A stretch of DNA of 64,000 bases, taken from contig CM072919.1 in NCBI GenBank assembly GCA_037013685.1, forward strand, positions 49,868,616 through 49,932,615, in the 5' to 3' direction. The notes under the pieces are model-generated. The model was not told the DNA's origin. It saw only the letters and a list, made by a program, of their open reading frames with translations, and did not search any database. Each line of letters begins with the position of its first letter. Position 1 is the stretch's first letter. The translations under genes were made by a program, and so were the position numbers. Positions 1 to 12,304 of the stretch are shown in pieces. The stretch is from Acridotheres tristis. Its lineage: Eukaryota > Chordata > Aves > Passeriformes > Sturnidae.

Positions 1-1010
1 AATGATCTCTCTGCCTTCTTTGGTTAGGAAATACCACATTTGTTTAGGTATGCAAAAAATTATAGATTTCTCACTCCAGCTCCCTACAAGAATCTGCTCC
101 TTGGCCTTTGAAATTTATCATAGACATTACTTACTATTTCTTGGAAAGAGAAAAATCTGTGATTGTTTCTCTTCCCTTCTGGTAGTTCATTCACATGGGT
201 GAAGAAAAGGAACTTCTATTAACATAACACCCTACAGTCAAATTCTCTTTGCTGTTCGAACATCATGAAATGACAGGTTCCTTTCCAAAAGGAAGAAATA
301 GTCAGAAGTAGTCAGAAAATGCTGTTGATACAGAATAAAATCTTGGATTGTAATGTTCTCCCTTAATAAATGTTATGTTTTGAATTTTGTACACAGTTTG
401 AAAATGACTAGCATTTTATTTTACAGAAATATGAAGAGAAGGTATATGACATAACTTCTGCCTAATTCTTCACGTATGTGTTTTGTGGTATAACCTTTTA
501 TTGTCTATCTGCATCTCAGTGACTATATGTTACAAGCACATCTCTGTTCTCTTCAGATGATGTGTTTGTGTAGAGCTGGCAATATGAGTCTTTCATACTT
601 GAGAAATTGAACCAGAGGCCTCAGCTATGTTAAGCAATTAAATGAGAGAAGTGAAGTATTATAAAAGTGTTTGCATTTTCCTGTTTTAATGACTGCAGTT
701 TCTTCCTTTCCTCTCTACAAAATTAGCAAAGTATACATGCCCTATTGAGAATGTAATAGATCTATAATTTTGAATATTAACATTTGGCATTGGCAAATTA
801 GTTACTGTGCTGAAGTTAAATTCTAAGGGCAAAAATTTTAAAGTATCTCCTTATAACTGAAAATTCTATGAAGGATCTTTTTTCTTTAAGTGTATTTTTA
901 TATCTAATCGGTAATGGGACAAGAACAAAATGTGACTACTAGATGATACATTTCAGATTCTTTTTTATCCTTTCCCCCTTTTCTCTGCCTGCCATAAATG
1001 AAAAGACTTT

Positions 1011-1070
1011 AAAACAAACAAACAAACAAACAACAAAACACCACAACAAAAAAACAAACAAAAACAAACC
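1011..1070. repeat. A-rich (AAAC)n-type simple repeat
   Basis: About 60 bp made almost only of A with regularly spaced C, in AAAC and AAAAC steps. It may be the tail of an old retroposon, but no body is recognisable beside it. Confidence 0.75.
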
Positions 1071-2528
1071 ACCCAAAATTATAATCCAACAACAGACTGG
1101 GATGTGAAAGTAAATTATTTTGATATAAATCTCTTTTGCAATTTCATCTACTGAAAACCACCTCTACAACATATATCCAAAACCTGTTTAGTTAGAGATC
1201 AAAATTAGAAGCATTGATTCAGATTATTATATTAAATTTTCAGGTAAAAATATCACTCCTGAGTATGAATGCGTATTAGAGAAGAAAATTAGTCTGATTA
1301 AAAGGAGAAAGATATTTTGTGTGGAAAGAATATTTTCTCAGTACATGGAGAAAATAGTTCAGTGGTTTCAGATGTTTCAATATATTCAGATACTTGGGGT
1401 TAAGAAATGAAACAGAGGTGGCAAAGAAAAATATATAGCATTAAAAATTACAAATCCTGTAAGGATCTTGAGGTACAGGAAAAAAGAAAAAAAGGCATCA
1501 TAGGATGCAAGTACATACATAGATTTCATGTGATATAATAATATAAGTTCATTTGTATATGAAACCTTGTTCTTTATTTTCAATTATGACAATGAGAATG
1601 AGACAGGTATAATAGAAATACAACAATTTAGACAAAATTGCAGAATAATAAGAGATGACTTCCAGAGGATTGTTACTGCATTTTTGTCACAGAGAACAGA
1701 AAATCACTGGTTATTAAGCTGTCCTGTCATCCTTTGCAACAGTGATTTAAAATAATTTAAAGAAAGCATGCTGCAATCAAATGCCATGATGTGGATAGCT
1801 GAGTAGTGGCAGTTGTCTTTGTAAAAGAATTTCCTTAGTTATTATTTCAACTTAAACACTTTATCAAAAATGCAAGAACAGTATTGAGGAATATCTAAGA
1901 AATAAACTTTGCAAAAACTTGGTACATTCATGTGTCCCAAAGCAGGATCAAATATATTTCTGAAGATAATTGTTAATATTAACTACTCTTAAAGTTATAA
2001 CTGAAGTTTCCTTAACCCGTGCAAGAAATTTCTTGAGTTATCTTGAGTTATCTAGAAGCTTTTCCTCACTTTTTTACCTTTCTCTTCGTGTTGTGGTGCT
2101 GTTTCGTTTTACACACGATGGACACAAAAAATACTTTTCCTCCAGTGCAGCAACCTTCTTAATTTCTAAATATATACCAGATCTGTCCCCAGTTTTCTAA
2201 CTTTTTTTTCTAATAAGGTTGGAACGGAGAATCCAATAATGAGAAAAATAATCAGAAAATACATCTAAAATCTTCCACAATCACAATTGGACTCAGTGTC
2301 TCAGCTTACGGACAAGAGAGTTAAATTCTGCATGCCTTTTAGTTTGTAATTTTAGATTGTTAATTCATTATGAGGTTTGATCTGCTTCAACAGACTTTTC
2401 TGAATTCACATTCCTGTTTTCCAAACTACAAACCTAACAATATATAGTTGGATCTGACTTTAAATATAGACACCCATCTTTATTCTTGTATATGTTGCAC
2501 TTTTATATTGTTTTTCCAGTTTAACTTC

Positions 2529-2607
2529 TATTTCTCTCCATTGTCCTCCCCTCCCTTTCCTCTCCTCTGCCATCCTCCCCTTTCCCTTTCCTTTTCCCTT
2601 TCCCCCC
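2529..2607. repeat. C/T-rich pyrimidine tract
   Basis: About 80 bp of nearly pure pyrimidine on the plus strand, with CCCTTTCC-like steps. Low-complexity sequence. The lysine/glycine-rich reading frame on the other strand is a by-product. Confidence 0.75.
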
Positions 2608-4159
2608 GATATAATTTTAATTGTTTTGCAAGTTTTTGGCAAATTTTCTGAAGTTCAAGTAAACGTGGTAAGTATACGCTACATTTAACTATCGATGTCA
2701 CTGCATAGTAACAGATTTTGCTGTTCCTGTAAAGTCTTATAGAATGCGTCTCATTATTCTAAAGTGGAACTGTGTCTAACTAATATGCGCACTTTTCCTA
2801 CCTTAGCTTGTTTACAGAAAAACGTACTTGTGTTCTCCTGGCTTTCTTAAGGTTCTGTATATGGGTATTCACCCGATATGACTCTAGGAAAGTCTGAAAC
2901 CAGAGAACAGGAATAAGGATTTCATTAACTCAGCATGCTTCCCTTCTGGAGACCCTATCTTTAAATCCAATAAGAATCTTCCTCACTTCCAGTTTTAAGC
3001 AGAGACAACACTCATAGCTGGCTTTTGTTTAGGCTGAGAAGCCATGTGTACGTATTGCTGCTATTTCTCTCTACACAAGTCAGATTAAGATTTATGAGGA
3101 GATTTATCTTTTCTTCTGTCTTCTGTTTCAAAGGGGAATAAGAGAGGAATTTAATGCTAACTGTAGTGACAAAGCTAGTATTTTCATGACATTACATAGG
3201 GTAGTTCTACAATAGGTCACTGCCATCAATAAAAACACTACTTTTTGTGACCTAATAGTTTTACACATTGTGGGAATCAGGAAGTTATTTCTCTATTTCC
3301 AGTGCCTTGATAAGCCACAAAACAAAAGGTATTTTTGCTTTGTTTTGGATTGTGAGTGTGGGATAATTTCTGGGGAGGAATTATAATTTTTTTTTCTCCA
3401 CTATTTGTCTAATTAATGATCTCTGAAAAACTATGTCTAAAAACTATTTTTATTTTTTTAGTCAATCATTTGAGAAAAACTCCTTTGCCCATTTTTATGA
3501 AGGTATTGGTATATTTATGCTCAGAAATCTTATTTGAAATAGTCTTTCTAAACTGATTTTTGTTGTATGACAGCACTTCTCAAATATACGACTTTAATTT
3601 CCTGTTTCTCACTGAAAAACAATTTAAGAAGTAACGTGTGTGTAAACATATATTACCAATTAAGTAAGTAGGTATGTAGATTGAGTAATCTATTTCATAC
3701 ATTTTATATATAAAAACCTCTTTTATTTAATCCATCTATCTAATCTATCATATTGCCTGTCTCCTTACCACTATGCCTGCTTATCTATATATCTATATAC
3801 CTGTATTTGTATCAATATCTCTATGATGCAGATATGCCTGCTGGGATCAAGAGAAGAAAGGTGAGTTTGTTCCTTTTGAGAAATGAAGAATAGGAGAGGA
3901 AGCGATGAGGCAGACAAAGGGGATTTTTTAACATGTAGAATATTTGCTCTCTGCAACTAACTCAAAAATTCTTAGACATTAGTTCTTTTTTTTATTATTA
4001 CATATTCTGCTTTCACCTAATCTCAAAGGAGCAAGAAAACCACCACTGTTTGTTGGTGTATTTTTATTTCAAATAAATATTATTTATACAATGCAAAATT
4101 ATAAACTCTGCGGTGAGTTCCCAAAGAAATGGGGAATGCAGAGGCTGAGCACCTCCATT

Positions 4160-5065
4160 ATATTTGAGAAGTTATGGCAGTCTGGCATTGGTCCCACTGA
4201 CTAGGTAAAGAACTATAACTCGCTCAAAAAGAGAAAAAAGAAAGACCCAGGATATTACAGGTCAGTCAGCTCATCTCCATGCTCATTAAGATCATGGGTC
4301 AGATCCTCCTCGAAACTGTGCTAAGACATAGAAAATGAAGAGACAATTAGTGACAGCATAGTTTCACTAAGGGGAAATTGTGTCTGAAAAATATAGTAGT
4401 CTGTTGCAATGGAGATATACTGCTGAAGAACAGGGAGGAGCAACTGATCCATCTGTCTGGACTGATGCATTCAACATTCAACACTGTCCCACACAAGACA
4501 TACTTGTCTTTAAATTTGAGAGATGGAGATTTAACATATAGTTCAATTGGAGGGACCATAGGGAGCAGCTAGCTGGAGTTGCAGTCAGCAGCTTGATGTT
4601 CAAGTGGAGACGAGTGACAAATGGCATTCCTCAGGAGTTGGTATTGGAAGTGGTTTGACATCTTTGTTGGTGACATGGAGAGTGAAATTGAGTGCATCCT
4701 CACCGAGTTTGTCAATGACACCAAGATGTGTGGTGTCACTGATATTCAGGGATAGCATCCAGAGGCATCCTAGCTCAACAAGCTTGAGAGGGAGGCCCAT
4801 GAGAATATCATAAAGTTCAACAAGGCCAAGTGCAAGGTCATCCACATGGATGATAAGAGGGCTGAAGTTCCTCTCCTGTGAAGACAAAGTGAAGGAGTTT
4901 GTGTTGTTTTACCTGGAGAAGGAAGTCTCTGTGTGGGGAATTAAAACGAAGTTGGAGAGGGATATTTTACAAGGTAGTGATAGGACAAGGGGCAATGGTT
5001 TTCAACAGAAGACCAGGTAGATTTATATTAGGAACCAAACGATTCTGTGATTATATGATTATACA
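4160..5065 (+). mobile_element. CR1 LINE fragment, ORF2 reverse-transcriptase region to 3' tail, internally deleted
   Basis: Sense-strand CR1. It runs from the part of ORF2 just before the reverse-transcriptase core, through the core, to the 3' end. The order of landmarks matches CR1: a stretch reading like 'ggtcagtcagctcatctcc', then a segment translating close to DIFVGDMESEIECILTEF around 4650-4710, where intact copies have FINDLD and the catalytic FADD. After about 4850 it skips most of the C-terminal coding region and resumes near 4970 in the pre-tail region. It ends in GATTCTGTGATT-like tail repeats near 5045. Stops and frameshifts occur throughout, so it is dead. Edges are good to about 20 bp. 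Confidence 0.85.
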
Positions 5066-7681
5066 ACAAATTGCTATAATGATTTTAAGAAATCAATGGT
5101 AAAAAAGTGATGCTGTGGTAACAATTACCAGAACATTAGAAGGTTAATCCATTCATAGTGAGTAAATATTGGCCTGCATCTGTTCTGAATAAAAGAACTT
5201 TATAACACAACCTGAGGTTAGGAATAGAATGATCTGGCCTTGGTGTCTGAAGTAATACATCTGAGCTCACTTTCAGAGGCTGGGACAAGGATCTACATTC
5301 ACAATTTACTATGCAGTTTGAGAACAGGGAATATAGCCCTCACATCCTTTCCAGATGGCACTGAAGGCTACAGCCTTTAATCAAAGCAGTACATGGAGAA
5401 TGAATAGTGAATTTTGATGCTGCCAAGTTATGTTCTCTTGATCCATGTAATGACTAGCAATGTAATCTTTGTGCCAATGAACAAATTCCAGTCAGCACAG
5501 ACAGTAGAAAGAGGACAACTTCCTTTCTCTCTAACAATTCATTGAGTGTGTTGCTGAAAGGAAATATTCTGTAAAGAGTGTTTTTCGTTCTCTTTTTCAG
5601 GGAAGTTTATGTATATGTCTAATGTTGCTAGTAACACGCAGTCCCTATCCGAGACTAAGCTCTTTTCTTTTTTTTCTTTCTTAATCAGCATTTAGTGTCT
5701 TTGCAACTCTAGTAGTATTACTAAGCTTGATGCAATAGTTGAGGTTTCTATGCAATTGTAGTCTCAGAAATGAAGGAAAACATTTTAAGAGCTTTCTAGC
5801 ATAAGATTTTAATCTCACATTCTTATCAGACAGATTTGTAAAATGAATGGAAGACTGTTCTGCAATCTCCAACGATATCTAGATTCTTCTGTTTTAAGGG
5901 ATACCTAAAGCCTTTGCTTTCAAATCCAGAGAAACAATTAAGTCCCTTCATGAGGTTCATACATCTTGGTAATTTATCCTGAAAGCATTACCCAAATCTT
6001 ATTTATTTTATTTGAGAGGAACAAAATTATCTGGAAAAAGATCCAGAGAACGTGCATTTCACATTAGGTGTTTCAAAAGATGTCAGGAATAGACAGAAAA
6101 TTTCTACAAACAGTTTCCATGAATGCAAGACATCTCCTCAAGACAGCAGTTCAGCCTAGTATCAAAGCACAAGCTTAATTGTAAGCTCATGGTCCATGCT
6201 GAAGTCTTGAACTTTACCTGTTGAGTTATTGACATAGGATAGTGAAAAGTAATAAAAAGGTGGTTTCAATCTCATAAAAAATTACCATTGAAAACATATT
6301 TAAATTCAATGAACACCTAATAGCCGAGTTTTGATGGCATTTTATATTTCTATCCTGAACAGGAAAATGTGAATTTGATAATATTAATGTTTATAATAGC
6401 ATAGACACAGTTTTCAAAAGATATAAGCTCTTCAGATGTGAAAAACTGTAAAGTTCTCAATGATAATACAAATGCTAATATAAAAAAAAGCATGATTGAA
6501 ATGACAGGCTTTGCTTATCTTTTATTTATTTGACCAAAATACAGACTTGGCATGTTATACTTGACAAAGATTTTACCAAACCTGTGTTCCTGCATTCCTG
6601 AAAGTATAAAGATCTTTTTTTTTTAATTCCAATATTAAAATATTACAAGCTCAATATGCTTGCATACATCAGTTATGCAGTGTCCTTGGGTAATTTTGAA
6701 AATTGTAGTCAAATATTATTATACATAAATATGTTTTGCACAAAGAATCTCATTCATAATTGCTGTAAACCACAGTAGGCTTACTGAGGATGCAGTACTT
6801 TTGATATTAGATTTTGTTCAAATTCAAATCAAAATAATCCAGTTGTTCCATTTCTTAGAAAACTCTAAACCCACTGCATTTTAAAAACAAAATACAACCC
6901 CCAGATTTTTAGAGCTTTTTTGACAAAATTGTAATTTTTATTTATAGTGTCTAAGTCACTGGAGTTGTGCTTTCTTTCACTTCTTAATTAGTTATTTTCA
7001 GATTTTAAAAGTCTGGAAACACTTCTACATTACATAGTGGTTAGAATATAGGAGACTATGCAGTAAGTCAATAGTTTTTGTTTGGAGCTGTTCCACTTCC
7101 TTGAAATCTTAAACACTGCAATAGTCATCCCACTGAGTACCACAATTAGCTCTGCAGTAAGACTACACCACAAATGAACCAGCTAAGTACACTTTCTTAC
7201 TCCAGTGCAAAGAGAAAAAATTAATACATACGGGGTATTTCAGAAAATAGGCAGTTTGTTGACTGTGTTATTCTCCAAAGTGACATGAAGATACTGAATT
7301 TCAATTTCATATTCTAAAAATGAATGAGCTTTACCAAGAAATGTTTAGACAAAGAGAATTTCATTTGCTTTGCTCTTCCTATAAATGCCCAAAATCAATC
7401 ACCCCTGTTAAATTTTGCTCCCTATAAAAATGTTTTTTTTTTTTAATTGTATTTCTCATTTACTTGAGTGCCACCAGAAATAAATACTATTGTAGTTTGG
7501 ATTAATTTGAATATCTTTTTTACATTTTCCACATTAAGTGCTGAAGAGAACCATGATTGCTCACATTGTCTTTTAAACAGCTTAGTCAATCAGAGGATGC
7601 CAAATGCACTTGGAGCTCTGCTCCCTGGAATACAGACCACATGATGTGTTGGGCTTGGTCTGAGATTTAGGACACTTCCAC
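5066..7681. other. Single-copy AT-rich DNA, no gene seen
   Basis: No repeat family, exon or RNA gene recognised. Short T- and A-runs only. Confidence 0.55.
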
Positions 7682-7845
7682 TGTACATATGTCATGTAGA
7701 TAGCATAGGGTTAAAATGTTTCTAAAAATCATGGGAACTGCATACAATAGATTCAGGGGTAGGCCTGGGAGAGGGAACTCGGCCCTGGGAACGAATATTG
7801 AGCTTTGGTTTTTTCTAGATCATGTGAAGCTACACCTGCGTAATC

Positions 7846-7867
7846 ATCATATGATAAATCATATGAT
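7846..7867. repeat. Palindrome ATCATATGAT repeated twice in LTR-H U3
   Basis: The perfect 10-bp palindrome occurs at 7846-7855 and 7858-7867, separated by two bases. It lies in the U3 part of the LTR, where enhancer elements normally sit. Confidence 0.8.
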
Positions 7868-7912
7868 TATTAAATATAACGATTGTTTGGTAATTGAATG
7901 TGATTATTGTTT

Positions 7913-7966
7913 AATCGTAATAAGAATAATGAGAAACTATGTAATCGTAACAAGAATCACGAGAAA
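7913..7966 (+). repeat. Imperfect 30-bp-period tandem repeat in LTR-H U3
   Basis: Copies at 7913-7936 and 7943-7966 share 21 of 24 bases. All three differences are T/C or A/C changes. Duplicated U3 segments are a common form of retroviral enhancer. Confidence 0.75.
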
Positions 7967-8090
7967 GAATATTTGGGAGGCCTAATGAAAACTGCAAGAA
8001 TTCATGCTTGGCTAAGATCAATGTATACAATAGAACAATATGGGTTTGATAATTAATATATAGTTATATAACAAAAAGGGTATAAAAACA

Positions 8091-8098
8091 TGTTCATC
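8091..8098 (+). promoter_or_regulatory. TATA box of LTR-H
   Basis: TATAAAAA lies 57 bp before a CAATAAG poly(A)-like signal, inside an LTR-like segment. Confidence 0.65.
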
Positions 8099-8206
8099 TC
8101 GGATCCATATCAGACTCAGATTTGGGTCTGCACCCCTGATTCCCAGAGCTCTTCAATAAGGCACATGCATATAATCATTCTGTGATTATGTGTTTCAGTG
8201 CTAACA

Positions 8207-9220
8207 GTGTGACTTGAAGTCTGTACTATACCTTTAGTTTTGTAGTAACCTTTCTCTCATGTTTTCCTTTCTTACATTTCCTTTGTGGTTTTTTTATTTT
8301 TTTGGCTTTGTGTAGGGGATGTGTGGCTATGTGCACATGTCGTGTGGTTTTTGGCTGCATGTTCCACTCTTTACACCTTTGTGATGTTTTGGTAAAGGAG
8401 GGTTTTCATTCCAATTGATATCTCAGAAGTCTTAGGCATAACTATCATGTTATATATAATGATGGCAAAATAACTGATAGTCCCTTTGCTACCATTTGAA
8501 AGTTCTTTCCATTAAATATATGTTTAGAATGTTTTTTTCTATTTTGGTCAACTATATTTAAACTCATATTATGGAACCTGTTTCTCAATGCTAATAGATA
8601 CTCTTTTTCAGAATATGTGCTTGTTGACCTAACAGTACTTTGAAAATGTTATTTCTCATACAGACTTGATGCAAAGATTACATAAAACATATTTTTCTAC
8701 CAAAAAAATAAAAATCCTAATTAGGACCAATTGAACATTTCAATACCTGCCTCTTCCTTATTGTACACCTGTGTATACTTTTTTACAGTACAAATGCTAT
8801 CCTCTAGTTTTCTTCAAATGCATCTACTTTCTGAATACGAATACCATTCAGGACATGGGTTTTAAATGGAGTTGTAGTACTTATTTAGTAGCTGGATCCA
8901 GCACCCCATACTTTATCAAGAATAAATTACACTCCCATTAAACTTAATGCTAAAAAAGGAGTAACCAGCCTATTAAAATCCAATCAAATGTGCATCACAT
9001 TTATGGATGGAATTTAAAAAAAAAATTGAGAGGGTAAATAGTTCAAAGCATGGTAGGTACAAAAATGTCTGGAATGTGTGAGGAAAAAAAACAACAAACG
9101 TACAACGTGCATATCTGTTTATGAAAATACTTCCTCTTTGTCATCCTTTTAAGAAATTTATATTAAACTTCTCCATTAGTCAGAACTGAATAGAGGAAGT
9201 CCTTATGGAAGAACTGTTAA
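8207..9220. other. Single-copy DNA, no gene seen
   Basis: AT-rich, with T-runs near 8290. Nothing recognised. Confidence 0.5.
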
Positions 9221-10030
9221 GATACATACAAGGGGACTTGGACTAACTTGAAAAGTGGTTCCATTAGCACTTCATGAAATTTAACAAGTCCAAGTGCCAG
9301 GTGCTGCCTCCAGGTTCAGACAATCCCTATAATGAGTACAGACTGGGAGAATACTTCATTCAGAGCAGCCTTGTGCAGAAGGACTCAGGGGTTGGACGAA
9401 AATGAGCTGGCAATGTGCACTTGCAGCCTGGAAGGACAAGCGTATTCTGGGCTGCATCAAAAGAAGTGTGGCCAGAAAGATGAGGAATGTGATTCTCCCT
9501 CTCTCTTTTAAGTTCCTACCTAGAGTACTGAATGTACCCAACATCAGGATGATACGGATTTCCTGGAGAAAGTCCAGATGATGCCTATGAAGATGATCAG
9601 TGGGCTAAAGCACTTTTCATATGAAAATAGTCTGAGAGAGTTGGAGTTGTTCATCCTGTAGCAGAAAAGGCTTTGGGGACACCCTGTTGCAACCTTCCAG
9701 TAATTAAAGGGGGATTTTAAAAAGGAGGAAGAGTATCTTTCTACATAGGCCCATAGGTGTAAGACAAGGAGGAATAGTTTTAAACTAGAAAAAGGGTGAT
9801 TTAGATTGGATGTCAGGAAGGAATCTTTATTCATAGGGAAGACACAGTAGCATGTTGCCCAGAGAGGTTGTGGGTGCTCCTGTTCCTGTAAGTCTTTGAG
9901 ATAAGGTTGGATGGAGCACTGAGCAACCTGATCTAGTGAGTGACACCCCTGCCTTTGGTGAGAGAGTTGAAATTAAGTGATTTTTAAGGTCTTTCCCACC
10001 TAAATCATTCTATAGTTCTGTGGTTCTTTA
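9221..10030 (+). mobile_element. CR1 LINE fragment, C-terminal ORF2 plus 3' UTR and tail
   Basis: Sense CR1 from the region after the catalytic core to the 3' end. Landmarks in order: the 'aatgtgcacttgcagcctgg' and 'ctgggctgcatcaaaagaag' segments near 9410-9470, the GATGATCAGTGGGCTAAAGCAC stretch near 9590, the LRELGLF-type segment near 9635, and the 'ttagattggatgtcaggaag' pre-tail motif near 9800. It ends in ATTCTATAGTTCTGTGGTTC at 10006-10025. The frame is broken by many stops, so this is an old dead copy. Confidence 0.85.
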
Positions 10031-10429
10031 CTAAATACATTTACTGTCATAAACTTTACTGAAGTTAGACTTTTGATCAAAGTTCATAGTGAAAACCAAA
10101 TTTTAAAAAGTGTGACTTTGTCAGTTATGAACACATTTTGCAAGCATAGAAAACAATTGGCTGGATTCATTTTTGCAATGCACTGCTGATTGACATAAAA
10201 CATGAGGCTCAAGAAAATCATTTCACAGGAAAGGATGTGAGATCTCATATGAAATGAGGACTTCTTCACTAAGCCTTCTAGGTGTTCTTTGCCACTTCCT
10301 GATACTTGAGTATTTTAAGATAAGAAGGTTCTACCATATAATGGAACAAGAGTGCCCTTGAGAAACAATCATGCAGTGGTCCAGCTGAGCCAAAACGTGC
10401 CATTGCCCATGCTACACTTTAAAAAATAC

Positions 10430-10655
10430 ATAAAATCATAGCATCATTGAAGTTGGAAAAGACTTCTTGGAGCATAGAGTCCAACCATTCACCTAGAACT
10501 ACAAAGTTCCATTAACCACCTCTCTGAACATGACATCTACATTTCTTTTAAATACCTCCCAGGGTGGTGACTTAACCATGTCCTTGGGCAGCTTGTTCCA
10601 GTGCTTGACAGCTGTTTCCATGAAGAAATTTTTTCTAATGTCCAAATGAAATTCT
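10430..10655 (-). mobile_element. CR1 LINE 3'-end fragment
   Basis: Reverse-oriented CR1 3' end. It starts with the tail 'aaatcatagcatcattgaag' followed by 'agagtccaaccattcac', and continues through the 'cagcttgttccagtgcttga' and 'aatttTTTCTAATGTCC' segments that lie upstream of the tail in sense orientation. It is truncated 60 bp before LTR-A begins. Confidence 0.8.
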
Positions 10656-11782
10656 CAAAATGGTATGGTTAGAGAGACAACAGAAGAAGATAGTATTAAC
10701 AGGTGTGAGAATGGATGTGCTGGTTTGTCACTAAAGACAACAAAAGGAAGTGATTTTCTCTGAGAGGAGCAGCTGGGCTTCCTCTATGTCTGACAAAAAC
10801 CAATCAGTGACTGGTTTTGAGAACTGACAAATGGATAAACCACTGAAGGAGATGGACACACCACTGTGAAATTCACATTTAAAACGAACAAACCCCGGGA
10901 AAGTTCTCTTTCCCTTCCGACCTCTCAGAAGGTAGCACCGACCGGGGCTGGGTGGGCTGTGACACTCGGGAACCCCTCTGGTCCCCATTTTCGTCCAGGG
11001 TCCCCAACAGAAAGGGTGAGGCGAGGCCCGCTGAGTTGATCCTTGCCCCCGTCCCCCCGGTGCAGCCAGGGAGCCCATGGCTCGGCAGATCCCTTCCCTG
11101 CTGCCAGCCCGGAGCAGCTCCGGGCAGCCGGGCCCTCCCCGTGCGGCCTGGGGGAGACACAGCTGGGCCCCGCTCGGGCAAGGCCGCCGCTCACCCTTGC
11201 CTGCTGGGCAGGGTGGAGGGAAAACCCCAGCCCGCGGCTGGAATTGAAGGTAGCAAACACCAGAAAACAGCCATGGAAACAGAAAAACCATCACTGCTTT
11301 CTAGCTGGGCTCTTACGATCCTAGCCCAGCCCCAGCGTGGCCTTGAAAGACTCTTTATTGTAAATAGCTCTGGGCTGCCACCTGAAAGAAAGCACATGAC
11401 CGTCTGCTGCCCATGCAAAGTGTTAATTCTTTCACTGCCCAGAATGAGACTTGCAGACACTTTGTTCTCTCTCCTGAGTGAGAGAAGAGGACCAAGATGA
11501 AGACACTCACAGAAAGAGCATGAAAATACGGAGGTCAGACAAAGGGAAGTGTCAGGTGCCACATGAGGGAAGGAGTAGAGTTGTGGACTGAAATTTCTTT
11601 TTTTTTTAAGTTATGGAGAAGAGACTCTTGTTTCCCAATAACGCATAGAGATTATGGGGTGGATTAATGTTTTAACTGTGGATATGAGCAGAGGCATTGG
11701 TATTAGAGTAAGTAGATGTTAAAATGACTGTAATCCCATAAGTTTGAATGGAGACGAGATGAAGATCCCTGCTGGCTCCCAC

Positions 11783-11924
11783 GAGGGGGAGGAGGAGGAG
11801 GAGGAGGAGGAGGAGGAGGAGGAGGAGGAGGAGGAGGAGGAAGAAAAAGAAGGAGAAGAAGAAGAAGAAGAAGAAGAAGAAGAAGAAGAAGAAGAAGAAA
11901 AAGAAGAAGAAGAAGAAGAAAGAG
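11783..11924 (+). repeat. 142-bp uninterrupted purine tract, (GGA)n then (GAA)n
   Basis: Every base from 11783 to 11924 is A or G. The left half is GGA repeats and the right half GAA repeats. It sits inside LTR-A. LTR-B has a short GAAAGAAAAAGAAGAAA at the matching place (minus strand near 27340), so the tract grew from a seed in the LTR. Poly-Glu and poly-Ser/Phe frames over it are artefacts. Confidence 0.95.
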
Positions 11925-12298
11925 CTTTTGTTTGAACTGTTATAGTCCTTAAAATGTGCCCCATACATTGATACATGGTCCTCAATAATGGTTGTGAGAA
12001 AACTGTTAGTCAAGGAAGGAATTTTTACACAATGATCAGATTTCCATTCTCCTGGGCAGCTGATTCACTGACATCGAGGCCATGAGAAAACTGTTTCTTG
12101 TGTAGAAAATCTCCATAGACTGAAGAGAGAAGTCTCCTCTCCCAAGTGAATTGGTGAAAGACTTCTTTTTAAAGATGGTAAACTGACTGATTGGTTTTCT
12201 GTACATTATCAGTGTGTAAGAAAAGAAGTTGTGGGGGAAGTAGGACTGTTCTAAAAGTTTTATTCTGAGTTTTATTATTTTTTCTTTTAGTTTCTAAT

Positions 12299-12304
12299 AA
12301 TAAA
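12299..12304 (+). terminator. Poly(A) signal of LTR-A
   Basis: AATAAA followed by a T-rich element. The same position in LTR-B also reads AATAAA, and in LTR-C AGTAAA. Confidence 0.65.

Larger units (their letters stand above)
1..4159. other. Single-copy AT-rich DNA, no gene seen
   Basis: No recognisable exon, RNA gene or transposon. It holds an A-rich AAAC-type tract near 1011 and a pyrimidine tract near 2529. The open frames here (under 80 codons) are what AT-rich noncoding DNA gives by chance. Confidence 0.6.
7682..8206 (+). mobile_element. Solo LTR of an avian endogenous retrovirus (LTR-H)
   Basis: About 525 bp with LTR layout: a TG-starting left end (7682 or 7695), an AT-rich U3 with tandem motifs, a TATAAAAA box at 8091-8098, a CAATAAG poly(A)-like signal at 8154-8160, and a right end in CTAACA at 8206. 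The short 60-bp spacing from TATA box to poly(A) signal is typical of retroviral LTRs. No internal retroviral sequence follows, so it is most likely a solo LTR left by recombination. I could not find a convincing target-site duplication, so the boundaries are uncertain by about 15 bp. Confidence 0.7.

Noticed and set aside
10731..11500. Overlapping open frames of 93-187 codons on both strands
   Set aside because: They lie in the GC-rich part of LTR-A where stops are rare. All phases on both strands are open at once, no domain is seen, and LTR-B and LTR-C do not keep the frames.
11672..12013. Frames rich in Glu, or Phe/Ser/Leu
   Set aside because: They are translations of the 142-bp purine tract and its complement.
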